A DNA stretch of 64,000 nt from Ktedonospora formicarum (GCF_016587355.1 NZ_BNJF01000005.1:1-64000); one strand, 5' to 3'; shown: positions 8,615 through 17,522, counted from the first letter of the stretch. The notes: generated from the letters alone by a model not told the origin. Program-made: numbers and translations.

Positions 8615-9371
8615 GCACACTGCTAAAATCTGTTCCATGATCGGTATAAAACACCTCAGGAATCCCACACACGGGGCCCTCGCGCATCTTCTTTCCGAAA
8701 GACGCGCCTGCCGCAGCGTTAACGCCGTCTGGATGGCGACTTCCAGCTGACCAACTGAAACGATACCCGGCAATCGCCCGGCTCACGCGCGTCCTCGATC
8801 ACTGTCAACCACGGTCGTCCACTCTTGCCTTGCCCATCTTTCACCAGAATCGGCAACAGACAATGATCGGCTTGCCACATCTCATTGGACCTCGCTGCGC
8901 GCACGACGATACAGCAGCTCATATCCTTCCCGCGCTTCTCTCCCCTCCCTCCTTCGCCAACGTCATTAGCCCCTGGGGAAGTTCTTTCACGATCCGATAC
9001 ACCTGCGCATAGCTGGGTTCTTCCCATCCCTGTTCTCACGCAATCTTGCTCACCTGTCGCGCTCATCGTCGCCATCGATCTGCGCGGTTTGCGCAACGCC
9101 AATACGCGCGATCAGTTTGATCACTTCTTCCGACAGGTTGCGCCGCGTTCCTCGATCTGCACGTGGTTGCCTGGCTCATCCACACAGCCCATCCTCACGA
9201 TAATGCTTGATCCATCGTTGTAAGGTCGACAGTGGCACTCCTGACACCCGCGCCTGCTCGGTTTGCGGAATCCCTTCTTCCACACAGGCTCTCACCACGC
9301 GCCTATCTGCGATACGCTTCCACACGCTGCTCTTCTGTGAGTTCCGTCAACGGAGGAACGTCTCTCTCCAT
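8615..9371 (-). pseudogene. Decayed TnsB-like transposase, relic B (N-terminal half)
   Basis: The minus strand matches the intact transposase from its start (ATG at 9371, giving MERDVPP) to just past the second catalytic Asp (FYTDHGTDFSSVH, about 8620-8660). The frame is broken several times. NEMWQADHCLLPILVKD, PWLTVIEDAR and SRAIAGYRFSWS fall in different frames. The catalytic Glu region and C-terminus are gone. Its promoter-side end (9372-9969) is still recognisable. Confidence 0.75.
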
Positions 9372-9969
9372 CTAATCACCCTCTCCTCTCCTTGCGCGCT
9401 CCTCCTTCCCTCTCCCAACTCCCAACCAACACCGCCTGAGTCTACTCTGATCAGTGCCCTCTTGACCATTCATTTTCTCTAAAAAATGAGGTACTCCGCC
9501 TTCGCGTGTCCCCTCTCTCAACCTTGTCACACTGACCTCCTCTCGGCTCTTTTCCCGCTCGCGCCGCCCCATGGTTCCACCTCTTCATTTTTCTCGACAG
9601 TTTTTCCCTCAAGCACCAGATCACGCGCATCATGCCATCCTCTTTGACCCATTCTTTGAGCGCTTTTTTGACAGGCTTCTTGAGGGCCGAACGACTGCGC
9701 TCCACATCTCGCTTCCCACAGCAAGCGGCTTCTCCTCATTCTCAGGGATCGCGGGATGCCTTCCGCCTTTGCTCCTTTCCGCCCTTCCCTCTCCTCACTC
9801 AGTTGCGTCCAGTTTGGCTCTTTCTTTGAGGCGCTTTTTTTCGCACTTCCTGAGGGGACTCGCCACTTTCATCCCTCTCCTTCTTATTTTCCCTCTTCTA
9901 CCTCTTTTCAATCATCCTACCACTCATTTATCCTCTCAATTTCACCCTCATCTCTATTATCGATTTACA
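9372..9969. mobile_element. End of decayed Tn7/Mu-like element, inserted in a kinase gene
   Basis: Similar throughout to 1945-2513, including GACAGTTTTTCCCTCAAG and two CTTTTTT repeats (about 9652-9697 and 9820-9863). Like its counterpart, it ends in TTTACA, at 9964-9969. Beyond 9969 lies kinase/TPR coding sequence, so this marks an insertion joint. The flanking bases outward are CCTCG; the opposite joint is lost, so the target duplication cannot be checked. Confidence 0.65.
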
Positions 9970-11202
9970 CCTCGTTGCGCTTGAGAGCGTAGCGAAGAAT
10001 ATTACCTTTGTTGTAGTAGGTATCGGCATCGTTGGGATCGAGGCGGATGGCTTGATCGTAGGCAGCCAAGGCCTCCTCATAGCGCTTGAGATCGTTAAGA
10101 GCGACACCTTTGTTGTTGCAGGCGTAAGCATAGCGAGGATTGAGACGGATCGCTTGATCGTAGGCAGCTAAGGCTTCCTCGTTGCGCTTGAGAGCATTAA
10201 GAGCATTGCCTTTGTTGTTGTAGGTATCGGCATCGTTGGGATCGAGACGGATCACTTGATCGTAGGCAGCCAAGGCCTCCTCGTAGCGTTTCGCCTTCTG
10301 ATGATCCCTTCCTACACTGAACCATTCCTCTTTCGTGTTACTTCGTGATGCTATCGCAGGAGATGTCGGAGCCAACGGGGGCTGCGCGAATGCTTCTCGC
10401 AACGCCAACACAAACGCCTCCACGGAGGCATGCCTCTCGGCCCGTTGCTTGCTCAGAGCTTTGAGCACAGCGACTTCCATGGCCGGTGGGATCTGAGCAT
10501 TCCGTTGAGCAGGGGGAATTGGTTGTTCATAAAGATGCTGGGCACCCATGGCGAAAAAATCCGCAGCCTCAAAGGGTCGTCGCCCCGTCAACAGTTCGTA
10601 GGCAATACACCCCAGCGCATACTGGTCGCCCTCTTTGCTTACCATCCCTCGAAACTGTTCTGGAGCCATGTAGAAGGGTGTCCCAACAATCGTGGTACTC
10701 TGTTTGACACTGGCGGAGAGGATAGCGGCAATACCAAAATCTGCCAGCAAGACCTCGCCCTGGGCATCAAAGAGGATGTTCTCCGGTTTGAGGTCACGAT
10801 GAATGATATTGAGGGAATGGGCGTGGTGTAAGGCCTGTCCAAGCTGCTCCATGATGGTCAAGGCCTCTGTCATGGGCAGTGGTGATTGGCGTTGGAGCAG
10901 ATCGCGCAGGGACCCCCAGGGGCATAATCGGCGATCATGTAGGACTGTCCCTCACTGAAGCCGAAGTCAAGCAGAGCAAGGATATGAGGATGCTTGAGCT
11001 CGGAAAGGATCTGCGCTTCTTGCGCAAAGAGCGCACGCTCCTTCTCCGAGAAGAGATGGCGATGGAGGAACTTGATCGCCACCAGACGATGCTTCAGGTG
11101 GAGATGCTCGGCTTGGTAGACGCTGCCGAAGGCTCCACGATTAATCGCTGCGGTAATACGATAGTTGTGAATCACTGTCCCAAGCAATGGATCTGTCCCC
11201 AT
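9965..11202 (-). pseudogene. Ser/Thr protein kinase with TPR tail, frameshifted and 3'-truncated
   Basis: From ATG 11202 (GGGGAG upstream), the N-lobe shows NRGAFGSVYQAEH and VAIKFLHR (K44). The frame then ends at 10870 after MIADYAPGG. One base added in the GGGGGTCCC run near 10910 restores SLRDLLQRQ and joins the second frame, with IIHRDLKPENIL, LADFGIAAI and MAPEQF. Three TPR units follow, of the type YEEALAAYDQAIRLDPNDA. The stop TAA at 9965-9967 belongs to the terminal TGTAAA of an inserted element, so further repeats were probably lost. Hanks-type kinases with TPRs signal through Ser/Thr phosphorylation. The frameshift could be an assembly error, but the 3' truncation looks real. Confidence 0.8.
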
Positions 11203-11397
11203 GATGGCTAGCTCCCCTTCATCCTGTTCGTGAGAATACATGCTGCATTGAACAGCATCTATTGTAGCAAACACACCTATCAATGACAACCGGGAACCAA
11301 CGCATGTGCATCCTTGCTCTGAGCAAGGAGGCGAGAAGCCAGGCTTGACCCGGTGTCCCCTGTGAAAGGAGATGCATCGGCTAAGCAACAGAGCGCT

Positions 11398-11423
11398 GAG
11401 AGCGTGTTTTGGAACACGCTCTC
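11398..11423. repeat. Perfect 11-bp-stem hairpin
   Basis: GAGAGCGTGTT at 11398-11408 pairs with 11413-11423 across the loop TTGG. It overlaps the stop of the protein remnant at 11422, so it may be that gene's old terminator or an IS-end palindrome. Confidence 0.55.
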
Positions 11424-11560
11424 ACGAAGAGGAGACCTCCGCTTCTTCCGGCTTCCCCCAGGAAAAAGCGGTCGGCTCCTCAGCGATGTGGATCATCTCC
11501 GTGATCGGTTCGGGCTTGCGGTTGGAAGAAGGCCTGATCTCCTCCTCATGCGCTGCCTCC
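11422..11560 (-). pseudogene. C-terminal scrap of the protein also found at 15.2 and 19.2-19.9 kb
   Basis: Reads NRKPEPITEMIHIAEE then FSWGKPEEAE on the minus strand and stops at 11422. This matches the end of the 15178-15720 fragment (ITEMIHIAEESTAFPWGKPE). About 30 bp upstream of NRKP are missing relative to that copy. It is cut off by the ISL3-type remnant that begins by 11570. Confidence 0.65.
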
Positions 11561-11569
11561 TAAACCCTG

Positions 11570-11975
11570 TATTATGTGCCGCACGTCCTCTACCCATGCT
11601 TCCTGGCTTTTTGTACGCCAAGCAGAGAAGCTTGATGAGAAACGCCATCAGTCTGTTGAGCAAATTTGTCAAGCGCATCTGGACTTGGAGACCGCCTACC
11701 AATTAGGACAAGGCCTCGTCATGATGCTCGCGGAGCGCCGAGGAGCGGATCTGGTCGCTTGGCTGATCCAGGCTGAACAAAGCGGTCCGCCCGAATTCAA
11801 AAAAATGGCGAAGGGGATTCGCCTCGATTATGCAGCCGTCAAAACAGTATTTTCTTCCGAGTGGAGCAATGGTCAGGTCGAAGCGCAGGTCAATTGCTTG
11901 AAGCTTCAGAAACGGATCGTGTTCGGTAGGGCCAACTTCGACTTACTGCGGCTTCGTGTCCTCTGCCGCGTCTAG
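11570..11975 (+). pseudogene. ISL3-family transposase, C-terminal remnant
   Basis: The last 130 or so residues of an ISL3-type DDE transposase. They include WLFVRQAEKLDEKRHQ, an acidic helical stretch and the hallmark SEWSNGQVEAQVNCLKLQKR, with the catalytic Glu in GQVEAQ, then RANFDLLRLRVL. The first two thirds, including both catalytic Asp residues, are absent. No complete ends were found. Confidence 0.8.
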
Positions 11976-12287
11976 AAGGCTATATTCCGTTCTAGTTCAC
12001 ATTCCTCCCCAAAGTCTCACAAGAGATCTCTTTCTTCGCAAACAAGCTGGCTCACTTTTTATGAGAAGAAGCCCCTTTTCACTTATCAACAACAGTGCTT
12101 CCAGTAAGAGCACCTCGATCATCACTCCTTCGCAGAAAAAGGCCCGTTTGTGCGAAAATCGCTTCGCTGCGATCTCTGCCAGATCATCCACATGGGCCAG
12201 GCTCGCGCGACCATCGAGCTAGCGTACAGGTAAGACGTAAGCAAGAGAGCGGCAAGGTTTGGCGCGAAATGGCACATTCTTTCCCTC
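11976..12287. other. Gene-free stretch left of the ISAs1 copy
   Basis: No coding sequence recognised. Its right edge carries the left copy of the 10-bp target duplication (12278-12287). Confidence 0.5.
12278..12287. repeat. Target-site duplication, left copy
   Basis: TCTTTCCCTC, identical to 13622-13631 on the other side of the IS. Confidence 0.9.
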
Positions 12288-13621
12288 CAGGGCTTTCCAA
12301 TTCTAGAAGAGGAGGTGAAAAAGAAGAGCTTTCCTTGTAGAATACAAAAACCAAGACCTACAAAGGAAAACTCTGCATGGACTATAACATATGGACGCTA
12401 ACAGCGCGAGCCGAAGAGGATCCTGAGAGAGTTCCAGTGACCTCGCTTTATCAGAGCTTACAAGCACTTTCAGACAAGAGAAGAGGACAAGGGAAGCGCT
12501 ACGAACTCGCCTTGATTCTCTCGCTCCTTGTGCTCGCCAAGTTGGCAGGGCAAAAGACCCTGAGTGGAGCCACCGAATGGATTCGTCATCGCGGAGGGGT
12601 TCTCGCACAGCGCTTCGGGCTGCGTCGGGAGAAGATGCCATGCCAGATGACCTACTGCAATGTGCTCGCAAGAGTAGATGACAAGCACCTCGACGTGCTG
12701 CTTTCAGCCTTTTTCACCCGGTGGGAGGCCCAAAGCCGCTGTGGGGAGGAACCAAGTCGCTTACACACCCCATCTGCCCAAGCGGATCATGCTCACATTG
12801 CCATTGATGGCAAAACGTTGAGAGGGACCACCCAAGGGGCTCATCCTGTACATCAACTCAGTTGTTATGAGGTGGCAACGGGCACGGTGCTGTGGCATTG
12901 CAACGTGGGGGAGAAAGAGAACGAAATCAGCGCCCTCAAACCCTTGTTGACCTCTACCTGCGTGAGTGGACGCATTCTGACACTGGATGCTATGCACACG
13001 CAACGGGCATTGTGTGCTCTGGTGCAGCAGTTGGGAGGGGACTACCTCCTCATCGCCAAAGGCAACCAGCCGACGCTGCGAGAGGACATTGCGGATCTGC
13101 TGGATGATCCCTTCCCTGATCGGCGGCGCTGGCAGCAGGCAGAGACCTGGAGCAAGGGTCATGGGCGGTTGGAACATCGCCAACTCCTCTGTAGTCCAGA
13201 TCTCAATGAGTGGTTTGGCAGAGATTGGGTCGGTATTGAACAGGTTTTTCGCCTCCAACGAACGACACGCCTTCTCAAGTCAGGCAAGATGCGCCACGAG
13301 GTGGTGTACGGGATCAGCAGTCTCTCGTTACGTCAGGCTCCTCCTGCACGAATACTTGAGCTTATCAGGGCGCATTGGGCCATTGAAAATCGCCTCCATT
13401 ATCGACGAGATGTCTCCCTAGGCGAAGATAGCTGCCAGACGCGCACTGGCTCAGTTCCCAGCCTGCTTGCTCAGCTCAATAGTACGGCATTAAGCCTTAT
13501 GGATCACCTTGGGGTTCGCAATGTCGCTCGCCAGATGCGCTTCTTGGATGCTCATCTGGACCAGGCTCTCAATCTTCTTCTCACTGGGCAATGTTCCGTT
13601 TATTAGAATTGGAAAGCCCTG
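12288..13621 (+). mobile_element. Complete ISAs1-family insertion sequence, 1334 bp
   Basis: Perfect 18-bp terminal inverted repeats (CAGGGCTTTCCAATTCTA at 12288-12305; its reverse complement at 13604-13621) are flanked by the 10-bp direct repeat TCTTTCCCTC at 12278-12287 and 13622-13631. Such long target duplications are usual for this family. Intact ends, intact transposase and identical duplications indicate a recent insertion. Confidence 0.93.
12377..13606 (+). CDS. ISAs1-family DDE transposase
   Basis: 409 residues, full length for the family that includes the E. coli H-repeat proteins. An N-terminal helical region (ALSDKRRGQGKRYELALIL) is followed by the DDE core: Asp in AIDGKTLRGT, Asp in TLDAMHTQ and Glu in HWAIENRLHYRRDVSLGED. 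The KGNQPTLRED motif of the family lies between the second Asp and the Glu. The stop codon overlaps the right inverted repeat (13604-13606 TAG). It catalyses cut-and-join of the 18-bp ends and is probably active. Confidence 0.93.
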   Translation: MDYNIWTLTARAEEDPERVPVTSLYQSLQALSDKRRGQGKRYELALILSLLVLAKLAGQKTLSGATEWIRHRGGVLAQRFGLRREKMPCQMTYCNVLARVDDKHLDVLLSAFFTRWEAQSRCGEEPSRLHTPSAQADHAHIAIDGKTLRGTTQGAHPVHQLSCYEVATGTVLWHCNVGEKENEISALKPLLTSTCVSGRILTLDAMHTQRALCALVQQLGGDYLLIAKGNQPTLREDIADLLDDPFPDRRRWQQAETWSKGHGRLEHRQLLCSPDLNEWFGRDWVGIEQVFRLQRTTRLLKSGKMRHEVVYGISSLSLRQAPPARILELIRAHWAIENRLHYRRDVSLGEDSCQTRTGSVPSLLAQLNSTALSLMDHLGVRNVARQMRFLDAHLDQALNLLLTGQCSVY

Positions 13622-13631
13622 TCTTTCCCTC
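13622..13631. repeat. Target-site duplication, right copy
   Basis: TCTTTCCCTC, abutting the right inverted repeat of the ISAs1 copy. Confidence 0.9.
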
Positions 13632-13639
13632 CATCTCTC

Positions 13640-13668
13640 TTGAATTGGCGGCACCAAGATGCTATGCT
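13640..13668 (+). promoter_or_regulatory. Putative promoter of the 13.9-kb gene with ~240-nt leader
   Basis: TTGAAT, 17 bp, TATGCT. A leader of about 240 nt would precede the start at 13919. The ISAs1 copy sits immediately upstream, so any upstream activator site has been displaced. Confidence 0.45.
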
Positions 13669-13918
13669 GCAAGAGAAGTTCACGTCCTTGTTCATCCTCT
13701 CTATGATGGGAGTTCGAACGTATGCGCCGGGTTGCTCATGTGTGACCCTCGCGTACCGGTCGCTTCGGCGTTTGTGGCTCGCTATCGCGCTGAGACTATG
13801 ACGCCAGGAGTGTGAAGGACATAACAACACATGCTCACTGTGTGCTTGACGGACTTCGGTACAACCTGCGACTACAAACCCGTAGTAGCAGCCCTTGCCC
13901 GATCCTTGGAGAACTCGC

Positions 13919-14329
13919 ATGCGTGCAAAGAAAGCTCTCGACGTGAGCTTCGTCGTGGGCATCTTCGTGGTCTGCGTCAACGGCAAGATCAAGACGACAC
14001 TCAGCTACTCTCAGCACTATGTCACCGCCGATGGGAGGCCTCCCGCCATCTGCGGTGACATCGAGAGGATCTCGAAGCAGAGCGAAGGCAGTTCGTTCGA
14101 CGACCTCAAGGCCTCACTCAAGAGGAAGCTGGGGTCGTGCCCCCGGGAGGGCGTGACCGTGGAGATGTTCAAGGACATCGACATACACCCGGACAAGATC
14201 AGGGCCAGTGCCCCCCGTTGGATGCCCTCGGGCGTCCACGAGTGGGTGAAGGACTGCGCCTCGCCGGAGGTTTTGGGGCTTCCCGACCCCGCGTTCAAGG
14301 TCATCGTCATCAAGATGTCCGAGGACTGA
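13919..14329 (+). CDS. Small protein of unknown function (solitary cassette-like gene)
   Basis: 136 residues. Start chosen at 13919 (MRAKKALDV) behind TTGGAGAAC; an ATG eight codons earlier lacks a signal. The N-terminus is hydrophobic (VSFVVGIFVVCVNGKI), so it may be a buried strand or a weak signal anchor. A charged, Lys-rich middle and a C-terminal strand, AFKVIVIKMSED, follow. GC content is clearly higher than in the flanking DNA. A 10-bp perfect hairpin lies 29 bp past the stop. I do not recognise the family. The short final beta strand resembles the ends of the 26-29 kb cassette proteins, but sequence identity is not evident. Confidence 0.6.
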   Translation: MRAKKALDVSFVVGIFVVCVNGKIKTTLSYSQHYVTADGRPPAICGDIERISKQSEGSSFDDLKASLKRKLGSCPREGVTVEMFKDIDIHPDKIRASAPRWMPSGVHEWVKDCASPEVLGLPDPAFKVIVIKMSED

Positions 14330-14358
14330 GTCTCCAACGTAACATCAGGCACACGGAT

Positions 14359-14393
14359 GCGCCGCTCGTCCCTCCTTGCTGGGCGAGCGGCGC
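14359..14393 (+). terminator. Hairpin terminator after the 13.9-kb gene
   Basis: GCGCCGCTCG (14359-14368) pairs perfectly with 14384-14393 across a 15-nt loop. It is followed by TCGCTTTCGCT, not a clean T run. Confidence 0.6.
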
Positions 14394-14414
14394 GTCGCTT
14401 TCGCTCAAAAGTGG

Positions 14415-14572
14415 CTAGGCCTGCGCGACCGCCTCGCCGCTCTGCCAGAGGCTGCGCATCTCCTCATTGGTCGCAAGGAGTTCGACGAGCGTGCCTTGAG
14501 CGTCGATCTTGCCATCCTTGAGGACGATGATATGGTCGGCGCGGGAGAGATCGATAGCCATAATGTGCGCTC
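14415..14572 (-). pseudogene. C-terminal scrap of an ABC exporter ATPase domain
   Basis: The minus strand reads SRADHIIVLKDGKIDAQG then MRSLWQSGE and stops at 14415. It is closely similar to the end of the intact exporter at 39.1 kb (RRADHIIVLKDGRIESQG, MRALWQS). Everything upstream of the D-loop region is missing; it abuts, tail to tail, another ABC fragment on the plus strand. Confidence 0.7.
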
Positions 14573-14577
14573 CGTGA

Positions 14578-15050
14578 CGCAGGGAAGCCTGCTCCAGCAT
14601 ATCGGGAGAGTTACACAGGAAACCTACTTGTTCAACGCGACAATTCGCGAGAAAGAAGCCTACGGACATTCCGGCGCTGCTGATGAAGAGGTGATTGCCG
14701 CTGCGCAGGCTGCACAGATCCACGAACGCATTCTGCAACTGCCTCGCAACTACGTGCTCTCAGGTGGAGAGAAGCAGCGCGTCGCCATCGCTCGTGTCTT
14801 ACTCAAAAATCCACGCATCTTGATTCTCGGCGAGGCGACTAGCGCCCTCGATACACACTCCGAGCGCCTCATTCAAGCAGCACTCGCTGAACTCCAGACG
14901 GGGCGCACGACGCTGGCGATTGCGCACCGCCTCTCGACGATTCTCACTGCCGACCAGATCCTGGTCATGAACGCTGGACGCATCGTCGAGCGTGGAGCGC
15001 ACGCCCAACTCCTCCAGCAAGGTGGGCTCTATGCCCAATTCTACCTATGA
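14578..15050 (+). pseudogene. ABC exporter ATPase domain fragment (Q-loop to end)
   Basis: From about 14590 the plus strand encodes IGRVTQETYLFNATIRE (Q-loop), the signature LSGGEKQRVAIARV, Walker B-like ILILGEATSALD (Gly in place of the usual Asp) and the H-loop AIAHRLSTI, ending GGLYAQFYL. No Walker A or membrane domain precedes it. The 5' part of the open frame is antisense to the neighbouring scrap. With Walker A absent and the Walker B Asp replaced, this cannot be a working ATPase. Confidence 0.75.
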
Positions 15051-15177
15051 GCAAGTGTCATTGCGCTCAACGCTACCACATCTCTTCTGCCAAACCGAGC
15101 AATACGATGCCTCCCCTAACACAAGGAGCCCGCCGCGAAAGGAGGCAAAAACACCGCTTCTCAAAGCCTCCTTCTCC

Positions 15178-15720
15178 TCACTGAGAAAGCGTTTCCGCAT
15201 CTTCTGGCTTCCCCCAAGGGAACGCCGTTGACTCTTCAGCAATATGGATCATCTCCGTGATCGGTTCGGGCTTTCGGTTGAAGGAGGGCTTGATCTCCAA
15301 ACGCGCATGATGGGCCTTGATCTCCTCCTCATGCGTTTCGAGAGAGGCATTGATGGCTTCTTTACGCCCACCAACCAGCTTCTGGATCGCCAGCGTGGTC
15401 ATAGACCAGCGCTCCAACGGACGGCGCGTCTCATTCCACTGCATCAGCGTATGCACGGCTCGACGATACCGTTCATTGCCTGCTTCAGGAGCCTTCATCC
15501 CTGCCAGTTTGGACGTAGGCATGGCGCCGTAGCGTTCGCTATCGTGTCGCCTCGCCTGGCTGCGCAGGTGGCGCGCCTCTCGCTCCCCCGCTGCGAGAAG
15601 ATAGGCCAACAGATCCGATGTTCCCATCTGGGCCATCCCTTCCCGTAGCAGGGCAGCCGTCTCTGCTGGCACAGTGAGGTGCTCCAAGGAGAGCGAGACC
15701 TTCCCCTCCTGGCGCACCCA
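15178..15720 (-). pseudogene. C-terminal part of an unrecognised, possibly DNA-binding protein (fragment B)
   Basis: From about 15720 it reads VRQEGKVSLSLEHL, TSDLLAYLLAAGEREARH and a basic segment. A C-terminal region follows with NERYRRAVHTLMQWNE, RRPLERWSMTTLAIQKL, EEEIKAHH and FNRKPEPITEMIH, stopping at 15178. The same protein's N-terminal part survives at 19233-19918, overlapping this fragment by roughly 85 residues. The helix-rich C-terminal pattern vaguely recalls DNA-binding tails of cyanobacterial and phage hypothetical proteins or telomere resolvases, a low-confidence resemblance. The codons before VRQEG belong to unrelated sequence. Confidence 0.55.
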
Positions 15721-15919
15721 CTGCCTTGTGCAGTTCCTTTGACGACCTGCGCAACCGAAAATGCTCATCGATACTCAATGGACGCGTCGCGACAAAAACA
15801 GTCGTTGGCCCTCGCCTTCTTCCAGCCACAACACCTGAGCCAGGGCGAGCGTTTGTTGCACAACCTGACATTGACAAAGACAGTCAGCAGCACCGAATAG
15901 GTATCGCTCGCCCACAACT

Positions 15920-16471
15920 TCAGGTCACATCAGATAACCACAAACTGGAGACCATATGACCATCAATGAATACTTTGCTCCTGATATATAGCAACACCTT
16001 CAGCGTGCGGAAGATCTGGGTTCTCACGGCCTCCTCGCTTTTCCCAAGCTGACCAGCCATATCTATGTATCTCATCTCATAGACAAAACGCCATCTCAGC
16101 AGCCGTTGCTGCAAAGGAGGTAATGCACGTACGGCCTCATCAAGGTACATAGCTGCTTCATGCCGCAAGGCCGTCTGCTCGGGACGATATCTCTCGTTCT
16201 CATAGAGCTCGTCACATATCTCCTCCAGAGGAACACACTCCAATGTGCGGTAGACATCAATCACTTTGTTCCTGGCAACACGCCACATCCAACGTTGTTG
16301 TGCCTCTTCTGACCAGAACTGCATACATGAGTTCTCCAAGATGGTTGTAAAGATTTCTCCCTGCACATCCTCTGCCTCTTCACAAGAGGCGAGACGCTTC
16401 CAGTGCTCCTTCGTCAGTTTTGACTGACCTGTAACGGCGGGAAGCGACCTTTCATCAGCAAATGTGCTCAT
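15920..16471 (-). CDS. RNA polymerase sigma factor, ECF-like
   Basis: 183 residues. Region 2 is recognisable in RWMWRVARNKVIDVYRT (the WxxRVARNxxIDxYR pattern that contacts the -10 element). Region 4 is in VRALPPLQQRLLRWRFVYEMRYIDMAGQLGKSEEAVRTQ, the helix-turn-helix that reads the -35. The family redirects RNA polymerase to small regulons. The start overlaps the preceding small gene by 17 bp, implying translational coupling. No anti-sigma factor is recognisable unless the small partner fills that role. Confidence 0.8.
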   Translation of the reverse strand: MSTFADERSLPAVTGQSKLTKEHWKRLASCEEAEDVQGEIFTTILENSCMQFWSEEAQQRWMWRVARNKVIDVYRTLECVPLEEICDELYENERYRPEQTALRHEAAMYLDEAVRALPPLQQRLLRWRFVYEMRYIDMAGQLGKSEEAVRTQIFRTLKVLLYIRSKVFIDGHMVSSLWLSDVT

Positions 16472-16676
16472 CAGTGGTCCTCTCGCTCTCGGTTGGCCTG
16501 GCGCGATGGTGTGCTAGCGCTTGACATATCCTGACGACCGTTGCTGCCACCGTCTGTTGCTGTGGTTCCGAGAGGCCGATCCAGACCTGTGCGTTTTGAA
16601 TGGGGGGAACGTCCAGGACAAGCTTCGTCTGCTGATTCCCTCGTGGAGACATGTGGTGGTTGTGATCGCGATTCAT
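16455..16676 (-). CDS. Small protein co-translated with the sigma factor
   Basis: 73 residues from ATG 16676, which follows GGGAGACCCAAC; an ATG six codons upstream is possible. Gln/His-rich, with one predicted helix (EPQQQTVAATVVRICQALAHH). The end overlaps the sigma-factor start, so the two are likely made together. Small ORFs of this kind ahead of a sigma gene may act as partners or regulators. No family was recognised. Confidence 0.55.
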   Translation of the reverse strand: MNRDHNHHMSPRGNQQTKLVLDVPPIQNAQVWIGLSEPQQQTVAATVVRICQALAHHRARPTESERTTDEHIC

Positions 16677-16971
16677 GTTGGGTCTCCCTTCCATCTTCCT
16701 CTCCCACTTCCCTTTCTGGTGTTGGTTGTGGGCATATGTGAGAGTACACGTGGATGAGGGATGTCATTGTGGCTACATTAAGAGGAAATGGAGCAGTTAC
16801 CAGAGGATTTGGTGAGTGATCTGTGGCAGCAACGGGAATGTTGCGTTCACGTCGAGCCGACAATACCACATCACCCTCTGCCTACTGCCGGGATTGCTGA
16901 TCTTTCCGCTCCTCTTGGAGACATACAAGAGGACTCTGGAGATCAACACATGTCGGGTCTCTAAAAGCGAC
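16677..16971. other. Gene-free gap
   Basis: Contains the upstream region of the sigma operon. Small overlapping ORFs on both strands lack coding signs. Confidence 0.4.
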
Positions 16972-17004
16972 GTGGGGGAGCCGCCCTTGAGGCGGCTCCC
17001 CCAC
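16972..17004 (-). terminator. Perfect 14-bp hairpin after the duplicated-domain gene
   Basis: GTGGGGGAGCCGCC (16972-16985) pairs with 16991-17004 across a 5-nt loop. It starts 5 bp past the stop codon of the 17.0-kb minus-strand gene and is very GC-rich; read on the minus strand it is followed by CGTCGCTTTT. Confidence 0.75.
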
Positions 17005-17009
17005 TCACC

Positions 17010-17522
17010 TCACCGCGGGTGCTTCGTGCTGGTGACGATCAGCGTGCAGTTCCGGGCGCGCAGCGCCTCGGGCAGTTTTCCGGCGATTCGCTCACCGCCG
17101 CGGCTCTTCCAGAGGAAGAACGCGCTGCCGCGCTCCCGGTTGCCCACGACGAGGTAGTCCCTGTCGTGGATTGTCCACCACTCGGCACCTTGGCCGCTGG
17201 TGCGCGTGCTGGACGTGTCGGCGAGATTCTGGGCGAGCCGGTCTGCGTCCTTCTCGATGTTGCCCTCCTTCGGGTGGGGCATGGTGGTGACGACCAGCGT
17301 GCAGCCCCGGGCGCGCAGCGCCTCGGGCAGACGCTCGGAGACCTGCTTTCCGTGCGCGTCCTTCCAGAGGAAGAGCACGCTGCCGCACGTCCGGTTGATC
17401 ACGATAGAACTCCCCCGGTCTGTGATGCTTGCCCACTCAGAGCACTGGCCAGTCGTGCATCGATCGAAGGTGCTGGCGAGAATCTCAGCTAGCAGGTTCG
17501 TGGTGTCCTCGATTTTGCCCAT
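17010..17522 (-). CDS. Unknown protein made of two tandem ~84-residue domains
   Basis: 170 residues from ATG 17522; a longer reading from 17582 is open but has no better start signal. The sequence is a direct internal duplication. Residues 1-84 contain CSEWASITDRGSSIVINR, VLFLWKDAHGKQVSERLP and EALRARGCTLVVTTMPHP. Residues 85-170 contain AEWWTIHDRDYLVVGNR, AFFLWKSRGGERIAGKLP and EALRARNCTLIVTSTKHP. Each unit predicts helix, three strands, helix, strand. The family is unknown. GC content is far above the flanks. It has its own promoter, a long leader and a perfect terminator, a plan shared with the 26-29 kb cassettes. Confidence 0.65.
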   Translation of the reverse strand: MGKIEDTTNLLAEILASTFDRCTTGQCSEWASITDRGSSIVINRTCGSVLFLWKDAHGKQVSERLPEALRARGCTLVVTTMPHPKEGNIEKDADRLAQNLADTSSTRTSGQGAEWWTIHDRDYLVVGNRERGSAFFLWKSRGGERIAGKLPEALRARNCTLIVTSTKHPR

